DNA of 64,000 nt, from assembly GCF_000970325.1 (NCBI RefSeq), contig NZ_CP009518.1, positions 310,001 through 374,000 on the forward strand, in the 5' to 3' direction. The DNA comes from Methanococcoides methylutens MM1. Lineage in GTDB: Archaea; Halobacteriota; Methanosarcinia; Methanosarcinales; Methanosarcinaceae. Shown piece after piece: positions 53,735 through 63,006 of the stretch (position 1 is the first letter of the stretch; the number at the start of each line of letters is the position of its first letter). The notes below the pieces were generated by a model that was not told the origin of the DNA, searched no databases, and worked only from the letters and a program-made list of their open reading frames with translations. The position numbers and the translations under genes were made by a program.

Positions 53735-54508
53735 TCATAGACTTTTAAGGAATTCCAGACTCTCCTTTCCTTCTTCCAGATTGCTCATCTCGGTAACAAG
53801 TCTTCCTTTGTAACCGGATAATCCTTTTTTCACAGCTTCCCAGTTGACAGAACCTCTGCCTGCAGGAAGATGCTCATCTCTTTTGCCCATGTTGTCATGC
53901 AGATGTACGTGGATGATCCTGTCACTGCACTTTTCAAGGAATTCTTCCAGATGACCTGTAGTGTTCGCATGTCCAACATCCAGAGTCATTCCAACGTTGT
54001 CACGGTCTACCTCATCCAGTATCCTGAGTATCTCATCAGGCTCCCTCCCAAAGATCATCGGGAAATCGGGCATATTCTCCACAGCAATGGAGATCCCGTG
54101 TTCATCAGCAGTATCACAGAGTTCCTGAACGGAGCGAACATTTGTATCCCATGCACGTTCAGGTACCTTCTTACCGTATGGTGAGAGGTATCCCGGATGT
54201 ACCACTGCGACCTCTACAAGTCCGGATGCCAGTGAAATATAGTTCTTCATCTGCCTGAGCACTTCCCTATGTATCCCGGGATTAAGGCCAGCCATGTTCA
54301 TGTCCGAAAAGGGCAGGTGCATGGTGAGCACAAGGTTGGTGGTCTCGAGTACTTCCCTTATTTTTGGAATGCTCTCTTCAGTTAGGCACTGGGTACCTTC
54401 CTGCACCATCTCCCATCCTGTGAAACCAATGTCCTCAAGTTTGTAGACCCAGGAGAAAGGCTCCTCAAGGACTGCATTTGATGAGAAACTTATCTTGCTG
54501 ACGTCCAT
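53735..54508 (-). CDS. TIM-barrel sugar isomerase/AP-endonuclease-2-like protein
   Basis: This 257-residue xylose-isomerase-like TIM barrel has metal-ligand motifs TMHLPFSDMN near 62, VVHPGYLSP near 100, AVENMPDFP near 142, MTLDVGHANTTG near 173 and IHVHLHDNMGKRDEHLPAG near 198. This could be a sugar phosphate isomerase/epimerase or an endonuclease IV-like enzyme; the short length and motif spacing favour the isomerase group. It lies upstream of nothing else on its strand and downstream of the UPF0201 gene. Confidence 0.78.
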   Translation of the reverse strand: MDVSKISFSSNAVLEEPFSWVYKLEDIGFTGWEMVQEGTQCLTEESIPKIREVLETTNLVLTMHLPFSDMNMAGLNPGIHREVLRQMKNYISLASGLVEVAVVHPGYLSPYGKKVPERAWDTNVRSVQELCDTADEHGISIAVENMPDFPMIFGREPDEILRILDEVDRDNVGMTLDVGHANTTGHLEEFLEKCSDRIIHVHLHDNMGKRDEHLPAGRGSVNWEAVKKGLSGYKGRLVTEMSNLEEGKESLEFLKSL

Positions 54509-54535
54509 GTTCTCTATTTCCTGTGTTTCGAATTT

Positions 54536-54979
54536 TCAAAGTTCCGGTATATCAGCCTCAAAGAGGGCAACCCCATCTTCGGTAGGTGGTGTAAGCCACT
54601 CGATCAGTATCTCCATAGCCTCTGCATTATCTGCTTCGATGTCAACGTTTATGGAACCAAGGGGCTCTTCAATAGCAGGGGCAAAGTTCAGTCTTCCTTT
54701 TGTTGCGACCTGCTTGTTAATGAGGAAATGTGTCCTGGTGGGATGTTTGTAACTTCCGGCTACCAGTCTGGTGCGGGCAGTATCTATGATCTCTTCTTTC
54801 CTGATAAGGTCGTGAATATCCCTGAGACTTTCAATATCCCCGGTTCCCTCGATGAATTTTCCTTCATCGGTTGTGACCGTTTCCAGTTCGATCAGCGGGA
54901 ACATTTTAAGGACTGCATCTTCAACTTTTTTCTCATCTTCTGTAGGATTGATGATGGTAGTTACTTTTACTTCGATCAT
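54536..54979 (-). CDS. UPF0201 RNA-binding-like protein
   Basis: The 147-residue protein resembles the archaeal UPF0201/COG1325 family, distantly like a ribosomal L5 fold: MIEVKVTTIINPTEDEKKVE, then SLRDIHDLIRKEEIIDTAR, then LNKQ-like FLINKQVATKGRLNFA. Relatives are described as predicted RNA-binding, exosome-associated proteins. Its start overlaps the end of the UPF0200 kinase gene (ATGA), so the pair is translationally coupled, as in many euryarchaea. Confidence 0.8.
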   Translation of the reverse strand: MIEVKVTTIINPTEDEKKVEDAVLKMFPLIELETVTTDEGKFIEGTGDIESLRDIHDLIRKEEIIDTARTRLVAGSYKHPTRTHFLINKQVATKGRLNFAPAIEEPLGSINVDIEADNAEAMEILIEWLTPPTEDGVALFEADIPEL

Positions 54980-55515
54980 GCATTCTCCAGAATTGTCTTG
55001 ATATCTTCCTTGAACTCATCGATGGTGCTGGTGTTCTCAACGGTGATATTTGCAACCTTGATGGCTTCTGCAAGACCCCATCCGAGTTCCCGTTCATCTC
55101 TGGTTTTCAATGCCTCTATGTCGGTCATATCATCGCTTCTTCCACGGCTTGAGACCCTTTCAAAACGCATTTCCAGAGGTGCATCAATGAATACCAGCGT
55201 GAAGTCCTCTCCGAAGTGGTCCTTGAAAAAAATGACTTCAGCTATTCCGCGAACCCCGTCAACGACAACGAGGTCTTTGCCCAATGCCTCTATCTTCGGT
55301 ACACAGCGTTTTGCAACGGCATCCATGCCTTCCCTGTCCCTCAGGTCGTTGGCCACTCCACCGGTGTTTGCATCTGTGGGTTCAAGTCCTCTGGCCTTTA
55401 CCTCGTCACGTATGACATCTCCCATGTTGACAACATCTATTTTCTGTTCTTTTACAACATCTGATGCCACGGATTTCCCTGCTGCCGGCATTCCTACAAA
55501 AGCTATGATCTTCAT
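54976..55515 (-). CDS. UPF0200 P-loop kinase-like protein
   Basis: The 179-residue protein is a small nucleoside/nucleotide-kinase-like P-loop protein: Walker A GMPAAGKS near residues 8-15, NMGDVIRDEVKARGLEPT near 30, VVDGVRGIAEV near 88 and DERELGWGLAEAI near 140. UPF0200 members are widespread in archaea but have no proven substrate. It is the first gene of a two-gene unit with UPF0201. Confidence 0.83.
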   Translation of the reverse strand: MKIIAFVGMPAAGKSVASDVVKEQKIDVVNMGDVIRDEVKARGLEPTDANTGGVANDLRDREGMDAVAKRCVPKIEALGKDLVVVDGVRGIAEVIFFKDHFGEDFTLVFIDAPLEMRFERVSSRGRSDDMTDIEALKTRDERELGWGLAEAIKVANITVENTSTIDEFKEDIKTILENA

Positions 55516-55664
55516 ATTTCGTGATCCTGTTGTGATTTGAGTAATGATAAATTGGAATTGTAGTTTCCATTACAAGCATTAGTGTATATTATAGGTACGG
55601 TGAACGGGATTATCAAGGTTTTGATTTTATATATCAGTATGTCTTTGAGTGAGATGAGCTTAAT

Positions 55665-56621
55665 ATGAGACTGGGCGGCGTTGATCTTACTGGTAACCTT
55701 TTGCTTGCACCCATGGCTGATGTGACGAATCTTGCCTTCAGGCTGATGTGCAAAAAGTATGGTGCGTCTCTTTCATTTACTGAAATGATAAGTTCGGATG
55801 CCATTGTACACGGGAACGAAAAATCCTTCCTTCGGGGTATGACATGTGAGGAAGAGCGTCCCTTTGGTATTCAGCTGTTCGGCCACTGTCCTGAAACCAT
55901 CACTTCTGCAGCACTTATCATTGAAGAAATGTTTGAGCCGGAGATAATTGATATCAACCTTGGATGCCCCTCTCCGACTATTACGAATGCAGGGTGTGGT
56001 TCTGCACTACTTCTCTCTCCCGATGTAGTGAGCAGCATCTTTGCTAGTCTCTGTGAGAATGTGGACACTCCGGTGACTGCAAAGATACGTATCCTTGAAA
56101 GCATGGATCAGACTCTTGATATTGCCAATCGGGTCGAGGAAGCCGGTGCATGTGCGATTACTGTCCATGGGCGTACAAGGGAACAGGGATATCAGGGGTC
56201 TGCAGACCATAGTTATGCAAAACGCATTAAAGAGGAGCTTTCGATCCCGGTCATTGCAAATGGTGATGTGAAGGACGGTGAGTCTGCTGAGAGTATTCTG
56301 GAATATACCGGTTGCGATGGTCTCATGATCGGGAGGGCAGCTATGGGGGATCCTCATGTCTTTTATCGCATCTCCAAATATCTTGAGCACGGTGAGCTCA
56401 TCGAGGTTAGCTGTGAGCGACGAAGGGATGATCTTCTTGAGTACATAAGGCTGCTGGAGAAGTTCGATCTGGTGTCACATGTGAACATGAAAGCACATTC
56501 CCAGTGGTTTACCCGTGGATTGAAGGATAGCAGGAGTGTTCGGATGGGGATGGGTAATGCAGATTCGCATAGTTCTCTTATAGAATGTATCCGGAATATG
56601 TGCAGGGATGTTCAGGCATAA
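55665..56621 (+). CDS. dus: tRNA-dihydrouridine synthase family protein
   Basis: This FMN-dependent TIM-barrel enzyme reduces uridines in tRNA. The 318-residue protein has LLAPMADVTNLAFR near residue 13, INLGCPSPTITNAGCGSALL near 91-110 with the catalytic cysteine region (GCGSALL), TVHGRTREQGYQG near 167, VIANGDVKD near 200 and MIGRAAMGDPHVF near 223. Archaea generally have one Dus type. It is a single transcription unit between divergent and por regions. Confidence 0.9.
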   Translation: MRLGGVDLTGNLLLAPMADVTNLAFRLMCKKYGASLSFTEMISSDAIVHGNEKSFLRGMTCEEERPFGIQLFGHCPETITSAALIIEEMFEPEIIDINLGCPSPTITNAGCGSALLLSPDVVSSIFASLCENVDTPVTAKIRILESMDQTLDIANRVEEAGACAITVHGRTREQGYQGSADHSYAKRIKEELSIPVIANGDVKDGESAESILEYTGCDGLMIGRAAMGDPHVFYRISKYLEHGELIEVSCERRRDDLLEYIRLLEKFDLVSHVNMKAHSQWFTRGLKDSRSVRMGMGNADSHSSLIECIRNMCRDVQA

Positions 56622-56939
56622 CTTTTGCGCATATGTGCATCAAATGAAGATGATGTCCAATGATGCTGTTTTTTTGAACCATCTGCTATTTTTCAGATTG
56701 TTTTTTTTCACCGATTTACCGAAAGACTAAATAGTAATTAGGATTGTACACAATTAAACATTGCATTTAGACTGCTATATATAATTTTAGCTGTCATTGC
56801 ATGTAGAGATCAGCTACATCCCAGAGGAAAAATCCTTGTGGCGTCAACTTCGTTTCCCTGTTGGACCTTGTCCAGGAACGAGTTTGGTGGCTGTTGTTTA
56901 TTGAACTATCATAAATTTACTGTCTTACGGAGAATACGC
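56622..56939 (+). promoter_or_regulatory. Promoter and structured leader of the por operon
   Basis: A strong TATA box CTATATATAAT (56775-56785) predicts a start near 56810 and a leader of about 130 bases. The leader contains ATGTAG/CTACAT (56801-56819) and a long imperfect hairpin at 56847-56885. No short gene is supported here. Confidence 0.6.
56847..56885 (+). promoter_or_regulatory. Long imperfect hairpin in the por leader
   Basis: AACT-CGTT-CC (56847-56858 with two single-base bulges) pairs with GGAACGAGTT (56876-56885). TGGAC/GTCCA (56863-56875, loop CTT) forms the tip. It lies 54 bases before the porC ATG and could act in attenuation or message stability. Confidence 0.5.
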
Positions 56940-57482
56940 ATGAAAGAAATACGAATACACGGTAGAGGCGGACAGGGGTCTGTTACTGCTGCTGAGCTGC
57001 TGGCTGTTGGAGCTTTTGCTGATGGCAAGTTCAGTCAGGCATTCCCTGCTTTTGGTGTGGAACGTCGTGGTGCACCTGTTCAGGCATTTACCAGGATCAG
57101 CGATGAACCGATCAGACTTAGAGCCCAGATCTATGAGCCGGACTATGTTATTGTCCAGGATCCGACACTTCTTGAAGTAGTCAGTGTCGAAAGCGGTGCA
57201 AAGGATGATGGTATTATCATCATCAACAGTGACTTTGACCCAGAACACTTCGATCTTGACACCAACGCTAAGATCATGACTGTCAACGCTACAAAGATCG
57301 CTCTGGATATTATCGGAAGGCCTATTGTAAACTCTGTTCTCTTGGGTGCTTTTGCAGGTGCTTCCGGCCTTATCGATCCGGAATCCATAAAGGAAGCTGT
57401 CAAGGAGCGTTTCCCCGGCAAAGTAGGTGAGAAGAACGCAGAGGCTATCCAGAAAGCCTACGACATGATGATGGAGGCTTAA
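56940..57482 (+). CDS. porC: Pyruvate:ferredoxin oxidoreductase gamma subunit
   Basis: The gamma subunit carries the CoA-binding domain of the enzyme that makes pyruvate from acetyl-CoA and CO2 (or the reverse). The 180-residue protein begins [20 protein letters not shown], followed by [18 protein letters not shown] and a C-terminal helix region. I chose ATG 56940 (GGAGAA upstream) because earlier in-frame codons lie in the structured leader. It is the first gene of a four-gene operon. Confidence 0.95.
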   Translation: MKEIRIHGRGGQGSVTAAELLAVGAFADGKFSQAFPAFGVERRGAPVQAFTRISDEPIRLRAQIYEPDYVIVQDPTLLEVVSVESGAKDDGIIIINSDFDPEHFDLDTNAKIMTVNATKIALDIIGRPIVNSVLLGAFAGASGLIDPESIKEAVKERFPGKVGEKNAEAIQKAYDMMMEA

Positions 57483-57486
57483 AATT

Positions 57487-57747
57487 ATGACAATCCCACC
57501 AGGAGGAGTCTGTGCTCCAGGTTCCACTCTTGTGAACAAGACCGGAGGATGGAGAACATTCAAACCTGTCTATGATTATGACAAATGCATCAAGTGCAAG
57601 CTCTGTGAACTCTTATGTCCGGATGCATCCATCGACCCAAGGGACGATGGTTTCTTCGAGTTCAACTATGACTTCTGCAAAGGATGCGGTATTTGTGCGA
57701 ACGAATGTCCAAAGGGCGCTATTGAAATGGTTCTGGAGGAGAAATAA
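57487..57747 (+). CDS. porD: Pyruvate:ferredoxin oxidoreductase delta subunit
   Basis: This 86-residue ferredoxin-like subunit has two [4Fe-4S] motifs, CIKCKLCELLCPD near residue 34 and CKGCGICANECPK near 65. It passes electrons between the catalytic centre and external ferredoxin. It starts four bases after porC and is followed without gap by porA. Confidence 0.95.
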   Translation: MTIPPGGVCAPGSTLVNKTGGWRTFKPVYDYDKCIKCKLCELLCPDASIDPRDDGFFEFNYDFCKGCGICANECPKGAIEMVLEEK

Positions 57748-58962
57748 ATGCGTCGCGATTATGAAAAAGAGAAGAAAGATATGGTCGTTGTTGAGGGATC
57801 GTATGCGGTTGCAAGCGCTGTAAAGGCATGCAGACCAAATGTTATCTCCGCATATCCTATCACACCACAGACCCATATTGTAGAAGAGCTTTCCCAGTTC
57901 ATTGCTGATGGGGAAATTCCAAACTGTGAATACGTCATGGTAGAGTCTGAGTTCTCCGCACTTTCCGCACTTGTAGGTTCATCCGCAGCAGGTGCAAGGA
58001 GCTATTCTGCAACAACCTCACAGGGTCTTGAACTAATGCACGAGGTCCTTTTCAATGTTTCAGGTATGAGATTACCTGTTGTAATGACCATTGCGAACAG
58101 GGCAGTCAGTGCACCTATCAACATCTGGAACGACCAGCAGGATTCCATCTCCCAGAGAGACACCGGCTGGATACAGCTCTATGCTGAGGACACACAGGAA
58201 ATTTCCGATATGACCGCACAGGCATTCAAGATCGGTGAGGATCCAGACATCCTGCTTCCGGTAATGACCTGTATGGACGGTTTCATCCTGTCCCACGTTT
58301 ACGAACCAGTCGTCCTTCTTGACGATGACCTTGTAGCAGAATACCTGCCACCATTCGAGCCTGAACTCAAGCTCGATCCGAAGAACCCAAAGACCTTCGG
58401 TGCATTCGCAGATCCAAACTCCTATACTGAGTTCAGGTACCTGCAGCAGCAGGCAATGGACAAGGCATTGAAGAAGATCGAGGATGCTGCTGATGAGTTC
58501 TATGATCTCTTTGGCAGGTACTACGGTGGTCTTATTGATACATATGAGACCGATGATGCAGACATCATCCTCATGGCAATGGGTTCAATTGTAGGTACTA
58601 TCAAGGATGTTGTTGACAAGCTCAGGGCAAAAGGTGTCAAGGTCGGCCTGCTTAAGGTAAGGTCCTTCCGTCCGTTCCCTGTCGAAGCTATCCACAATGT
58701 TATCAAGGATGCAAAGGTCGTTGTTGCACTTGATAAGAACATCTCTATCGGTCTTAATGAAGGTGCACTGTTCACAGAGACCAAGGCTACCCTGTACAAC
58801 ACAAAGATCGATGTTCCTGTGATCGGATTCATGATCGGACAGGGAGGTCGTGACATTCCTGTAGAGACCATCGAGAACATTGTCGATGAGGCAAAGAAAG
58901 TAATCGATTCAGGTATTACTGTCGAAAGTCAGTTCACTGACCTGAAGGAGGAGTTGTTATGA
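57748..58962 (+). CDS. porA: Pyruvate:ferredoxin oxidoreductase alpha subunit
   Basis: The 404-residue alpha subunit binds pyruvate and part of thiamine diphosphate. It shows [29 protein letters not shown]-type opening ([13 protein letters not shown] near 35), the [19 protein letters not shown] near 68, [11 protein letters not shown] near 90 and [10 protein letters not shown] near 324. It overlaps porB by four bases (ATGA). Length and order (gamma, delta, alpha, beta) are standard for archaeal POR. Confidence 0.95.
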   Translation: MRRDYEKEKKDMVVVEGSYAVASAVKACRPNVISAYPITPQTHIVEELSQFIADGEIPNCEYVMVESEFSALSALVGSSAAGARSYSATTSQGLELMHEVLFNVSGMRLPVVMTIANRAVSAPINIWNDQQDSISQRDTGWIQLYAEDTQEISDMTAQAFKIGEDPDILLPVMTCMDGFILSHVYEPVVLLDDDLVAEYLPPFEPELKLDPKNPKTFGAFADPNSYTEFRYLQQQAMDKALKKIEDAADEFYDLFGRYYGGLIDTYETDDADIILMAMGSIVGTIKDVVDKLRAKGVKVGLLKVRSFRPFPVEAIHNVIKDAKVVVALDKNISIGLNEGALFTETKATLYNTKIDVPVIGFMIGQGGRDIPVETIENIVDEAKKVIDSGITVESQFTDLKEELL

Positions 58963-59834
58963 AATCACTATTGGCACCAGGACACAGGGGATGCGCAGGT
59001 TGCTGTGACGCAATGGCTGCAAAGTTCACTCTCATGGCAGCAGGTGAGGACTGCATTGTCGTAAGTCCTACCGGATGTCTTGAAGTTATGACCACCCCAT
59101 ACCCGGAATCCTCATGGGAGATCCCATGGATCCACTCACTCTTCGAGAACAACGCAGCAGTCGCATCAGGAATTGAGGCTGCTCTCAAGGCAAAGGGAGA
59201 GATGGGCAAGACAAAGGTCATCGCAATGGGCGGTGACGGTGCAACACTCGATATCGGTATGCGTTCCGTATCCGGTGCATTCGAGCGTGGACACGATTTC
59301 ACATTCGTTTGTATTGACAACGAAGCATACATGAACACTGGTGTTCAGAGAAGTGGTGCAACACCATTTGCTGCATCAACAACAACCAGTCCTGCTGGCG
59401 AGGTATCCTTCGGTAACATCCGTCCAAAGAAGAACATGCCTGCAATCATGGCAGCACATGGTTCACCATACGTTGCAACAACTTCCATCGGATATCCAAA
59501 GGACATGATCAGGAAGGTCAAGACGGCATTAGATGTCGAAGGTCCGACCTACGTGCACTCACACGCACCATGTACAACCGGATGGGGATTTGACACATCC
59601 AAGACCGTAGAGATTGCAAAACTTGCAGTCGAGACATGCCTCTGGCCACTCTATGAGATGGAAGACGGCGAGATCACCAAGGTCAAGAAGGTCAAGAACC
59701 CTAAACCAGTAGAAGATTACCTCAAGATGCAGCGCCGTTTCAAGCACCTTTTCACAAAGGAAGGCGGAGACGAGATGGTCAAGAAGATCCAGGCGCTTGC
59801 TGATGAGAACATTGAGAAGTTCGGGTTACAGTAA
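58959..59834 (+). CDS. porB: Pyruvate:ferredoxin oxidoreductase beta subunit
   Basis: The 291-residue beta subunit holds the thiamine diphosphate pyrophosphate site and one cluster. It has [15 protein letters not shown] near residue 8 (cysteine ligands), SPTGCLEVM near 34, the TPP motif [21 protein letters not shown] near 83-103, and [16 protein letters not shown] near 111. It ends in a terminator. In methanogens POR mainly makes pyruvate for biosynthesis. Confidence 0.95.
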   Translation: MKSLLAPGHRGCAGCCDAMAAKFTLMAAGEDCIVVSPTGCLEVMTTPYPESSWEIPWIHSLFENNAAVASGIEAALKAKGEMGKTKVIAMGGDGATLDIGMRSVSGAFERGHDFTFVCIDNEAYMNTGVQRSGATPFAASTTTSPAGEVSFGNIRPKKNMPAIMAAHGSPYVATTSIGYPKDMIRKVKTALDVEGPTYVHSHAPCTTGWGFDTSKTVEIAKLAVETCLWPLYEMEDGEITKVKKVKNPKPVEDYLKMQRRFKHLFTKEGGDEMVKKIQALADENIEKFGLQ

Positions 59835-59868
59835 ACCCGAAACTTATTCCTTTTTTACTTTTTTTTAG
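59821..59868 (+). terminator. Terminator of the por operon
   Basis: TCGGGTT (59821-59827) and AACCCGA (59834-59840) enclose a loop with the porB stop. ATTCCTTTTTTACTTTTTTTT follows as two T runs. Confidence 0.75.
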
Positions 59869-59875
59869 TTATTTT

Positions 59876-61276
59876 TCAGTAGTTTTTGCTTTCTTCCTCA
59901 AGCCCATCGAAGTATTTCCGCGTCTCTTTTACGATGACCTTCCTCAAGGCCAGAAGGGCTATCAGATTAGGAATCACCATCAAGCCGTTAACGATGTCTG
60001 CAAGGATCCAGATGGTGTCCAGTGTCAGAAATACTCCCCCTCCTACAAGTGCAATGTAGATGATCCTGTAAGGCATGATACCCCGGACACCCACAAGGAA
60101 TTGCACACACCTTTCACCGTAGTAGTTCCAACCAAGGATGGTGGTGAATGCAAAGAACATCAGTCCTATTCCAACAATGTATGCTCCGATGCTCTCAATC
60201 CCTGTTGAAAAGGCATAGCTGTTCATGTAAGCACCTTCATATTCACTTGTCCAGGCACCTGTCATCACAAGGACGATACCTGTCATGGTACAGACAATTA
60301 TGGTGTCAAAAAATGTCCCTGTCATGGAGATTAGCCCCTGTTTTGCAGGTTCTTTTATCCGGGCTGCGGCTGCTGCGATTGGTGCGCTTCCGAGTCCTGA
60401 CTCATTTGAGAACACGCCTCTGGCAATTCCCATCTGGATCGCGAGGATCATCGTGGAACCCAGGAATCCTCCTGCTGCTGCGGTTGGTGTGAATGCGGAA
60501 CGTATGATCAATGCAATTGTTGAGGGAATGGATTCTAAATTTGTAGCTATTATTATCAGGCATCCAATCACATAGGCGATGGCCATGAAGGGAACTACCA
60601 CCAGTGCCACTTTTGATATGCTTCGGATACCTCCGATCGTTACCATGGCTACCAGAACTGTAATTACAACTGCTGTATAGATGGGAGGAACATTGAGGGT
60701 TATGGCTGCTGAATCCGCGATGGCATTGACCTGTGGGAAAATACCTATCCCAAAGAACGCAACACATATTCCGCTAAAGGCAAAGAATGTTGCAAGTGGC
60801 TTGCTATATACCTTATCCGAAAGGCCGTTGGTTATGTAATGCATGGGTCCACCAGCCATCTGTCCGTTCTCATCGATTGTCCTGTACTTCACTGCAAGCA
60901 TGCATTCTGCATATTTAGTTGCCATTCCGAAGAAAGCAGCCAGCCACATCCAGAAAAGAGCGCCAGGTCCTCCAGCTTTGATCGCAGTGGCAACTCCCAC
61001 GATGTTCCCGGTGCCGATGGTTGCTGCAAGTGCTGTGGTAAGGGCTGCAAAACTGGAGATGTCTCCTAGATTTTCCTTGTCAGAGGGGTCGGGCCGGATG
61101 ACATAACGTAATGCAAGGGGCAGCCTGAGTACCTGTATGAAACCGAGACTGAGTGTGAGATATACTCCGGTTCCCACAAGGAAGAGCAGTAGGGGTGGTC
61201 CCCAGACCAGGCTGTCAATGGCCTTGAGGAATGTGACCATCTCAGGTTCGGCAGTGAACAGGTTCAGAAAATCCAT
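59876..61276 (-). CDS. Sodium:alanine symporter (AGCS family)
   Basis: This 466-residue membrane carrier imports alanine (or glycine) with sodium. It shows about ten hydrophobic helices, the family's ALTTALAATIGTGNIVGVATA near residues 77-97, GGPGALFWMWLAAFFGMATKYAE near 103, GGPMHYI near 141 and FSNESGLGSAPIAAAAA near 287. The C-terminal tail is short and charged. AGCS carriers are known in Methanococcus. Here it may bring in alanine as nitrogen source or osmolyte; the context gives no further clue. Confidence 0.9.
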   Translation of the reverse strand: MDFLNLFTAEPEMVTFLKAIDSLVWGPPLLLFLVGTGVYLTLSLGFIQVLRLPLALRYVIRPDPSDKENLGDISSFAALTTALAATIGTGNIVGVATAIKAGGPGALFWMWLAAFFGMATKYAECMLAVKYRTIDENGQMAGGPMHYITNGLSDKVYSKPLATFFAFSGICVAFFGIGIFPQVNAIADSAAITLNVPPIYTAVVITVLVAMVTIGGIRSISKVALVVVPFMAIAYVIGCLIIIATNLESIPSTIALIIRSAFTPTAAAGGFLGSTMILAIQMGIARGVFSNESGLGSAPIAAAAARIKEPAKQGLISMTGTFFDTIIVCTMTGIVLVMTGAWTSEYEGAYMNSYAFSTGIESIGAYIVGIGLMFFAFTTILGWNYYGERCVQFLVGVRGIMPYRIIYIALVGGGVFLTLDTIWILADIVNGLMVIPNLIALLALRKVIVKETRKYFDGLEEESKNY

Positions 61277-61429
61277 GTTCTTCTCTATAAGCTCTTAAAG
61301 TATATTTATTTCAATGGTGTTTTTGTAATTCTGTTGCAGGATACTTTTCGAATGCAATTTCAATTCAATTCGGCTTCATTTCAGGAAAACGTTTTGTATT
61401 GTGCTAACAAAATACCTGTGAGGATCACA

Positions 61430-62062
61430 ATGGACAACACTGAGAACTTCGACCAGATATGGTCTATATTGAAAAAAGAATATCCTGATCCGCAACCTGA
61501 ACTGGATTACACCAATGAGTTCGAGCTTTTGATCGCAACGATCCTTTCAGCACAGTGTACAGATACACAGGTGAACAAGGTGACAGCTGAACTTTTCAGT
61601 AAGTATCCGGACGCAGGATCACTCGCGGATGCCGATATCACTGATCTGGAAAAGGAGATCTATTCTACAGGTTTCTATCGGGCAAAATCAAAGAATATCA
61701 AAAAGACTTCCCAGTTGATCATTTCTGAGTTTGCAGGTAAGGTCCCGGATACAATGGAAGATCTGACATCTCTTCCCGGGGTTGCAAGGAAAACGGCCAA
61801 CATCGTTCTTGCGAGGGGGTTTGGGAAGGTCGAAGGTATTGCAGTGGACACTCATGTAAAAAGAGTTTCCGGCAAGCTTGGTCTCACTGAGAATACCGAT
61901 CCGAAAAAGATCGAGAAGGACCTTATGAAGCTTGCAGAACAGGAAGAATGGGACGACCTTTCAATGACTCTTATCCTTCACGGACGTCGTGTATGTGATG
62001 CGAAGAAGCCAAAATGTGGTATGTGCGTGGTTGGAGATTTGTGTCCGTCAAGTATCGAATGA
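61430..62062 (+). CDS. nth: Endonuclease III (DNA glycosylase/AP lyase)
   Basis: Nth removes oxidised pyrimidines from DNA. The 210-residue protein has LLIATILSAQCTD near 28, the helix-hairpin-helix LPGVARKTANIV with the catalytic Lys near 110-121, the catalytic Asp in AVDTHVKRVS near 136, and a C-terminal [4Fe-4S] motif C-x6-C-x2-C-x5-C (CDAKKPKCGMCVVGDLC). I chose ATG 61430, preceded by GAGGATCAC, over an in-frame earlier start at 61334 whose extra residues do not look coding. Confidence 0.95.
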   Translation: MDNTENFDQIWSILKKEYPDPQPELDYTNEFELLIATILSAQCTDTQVNKVTAELFSKYPDAGSLADADITDLEKEIYSTGFYRAKSKNIKKTSQLIISEFAGKVPDTMEDLTSLPGVARKTANIVLARGFGKVEGIAVDTHVKRVSGKLGLTENTDPKKIEKDLMKLAEQEEWDDLSMTLILHGRRVCDAKKPKCGMCVVGDLCPSSIE

Positions 62063-62085
62063 GCAATATTTCGGGAGTGATTAAT

Positions 62086-62826
62086 ATGAATGTCCGTTCA
62101 AAATATTTAATGTTTGGAGTTGGTCTTGTTCTGGCATCGACTATCCTCCACCTGATACATTACCTCATATTCCATGATATGCACCACATCTCGATCTATC
62201 TTGTGGGCAGGATAGCCTTTGTACCAATGGAAGTTTTGATTGCTTCTTTGATCATCCACCACTTCCTCGAACGTATCGAGAAAAAACACCAGATGGAAAA
62301 ACTGAACATGATCATTGGGAGTTTTTTCAGTGAGGTTGGTACCAACCTTCTGACCGTGATCTCTGATGCTGATCCGGATCTTGACAGGGTTAGGGAGAAA
62401 TTTGTCATAAAGGATATATGGTCTGAAAGGGACTTCTCAGATCTTGAGAACTTCCTTAAGAACTATGATTACAAGGTCGATGCAAGAAAGATCGATCTGG
62501 TCTCATTCTCTTCGTCACTGGTCAGCAAAAGAGCGTACATGGCATCTTTGTTACAGAACCCTATAATGTTCGAGCATGAGCCATTCACCGAGCTCCTCAG
62601 GGCTGTATTCCACATGACGGAGGAATTGGATTACAGGGAAGACCTTTCAGTTCTTCCGGAGTCTGATAAGATACATCTTTCAGGTGACATTAAAAGGGTT
62701 TACAGTTTACTGGCACGCGAATGGCTGGTTTACATGCAGTATCAGAAAGTTAACTATCCGTTCCTGTTCTCACTTGCGATGAGAACGAATCCGTTCGATA
62801 AGAATGCAAGTGTGATAGTTCAGTAA
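62086..62826 (+). CDS. Hypothetical membrane protein
   Basis: I do not recognise this 246-residue protein. Two membrane helices lie near the N terminus (YLMFGVGLVLASTILHLIHY, ~6-25, and a second ~38-60). A cytoplasmic domain rich in charged helices follows (ERIEKKHQMEKLNMIIGSFF onward). The His-rich YLIFHDMHHIS segment between the helices is notable. GGAGTGATT precedes ATG 62086. It starts 23 bases after nth and may be co-transcribed. Confidence 0.75.
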   Translation: MNVRSKYLMFGVGLVLASTILHLIHYLIFHDMHHISIYLVGRIAFVPMEVLIASLIIHHFLERIEKKHQMEKLNMIIGSFFSEVGTNLLTVISDADPDLDRVREKFVIKDIWSERDFSDLENFLKNYDYKVDARKIDLVSFSSSLVSKRAYMASLLQNPIMFEHEPFTELLRAVFHMTEELDYREDLSVLPESDKIHLSGDIKRVYSLLAREWLVYMQYQKVNYPFLFSLAMRTNPFDKNASVIVQ

Positions 62827-63006
62827 CAGTTGAATGCTGTTCAGCAACATTTACTGATGACCCAATAATGGCAATCCATGAGAGTTTCCATGATCACTTC
62901 AAGGTCATTGTAAATCTCATCTATTGGGTTGAGGTTCCTTTTCTCCTCACTTTCAGTCCACTTGCCAAATACTTAAAACCAACTTCCTCCATATTCACTC
63001 TTTACA

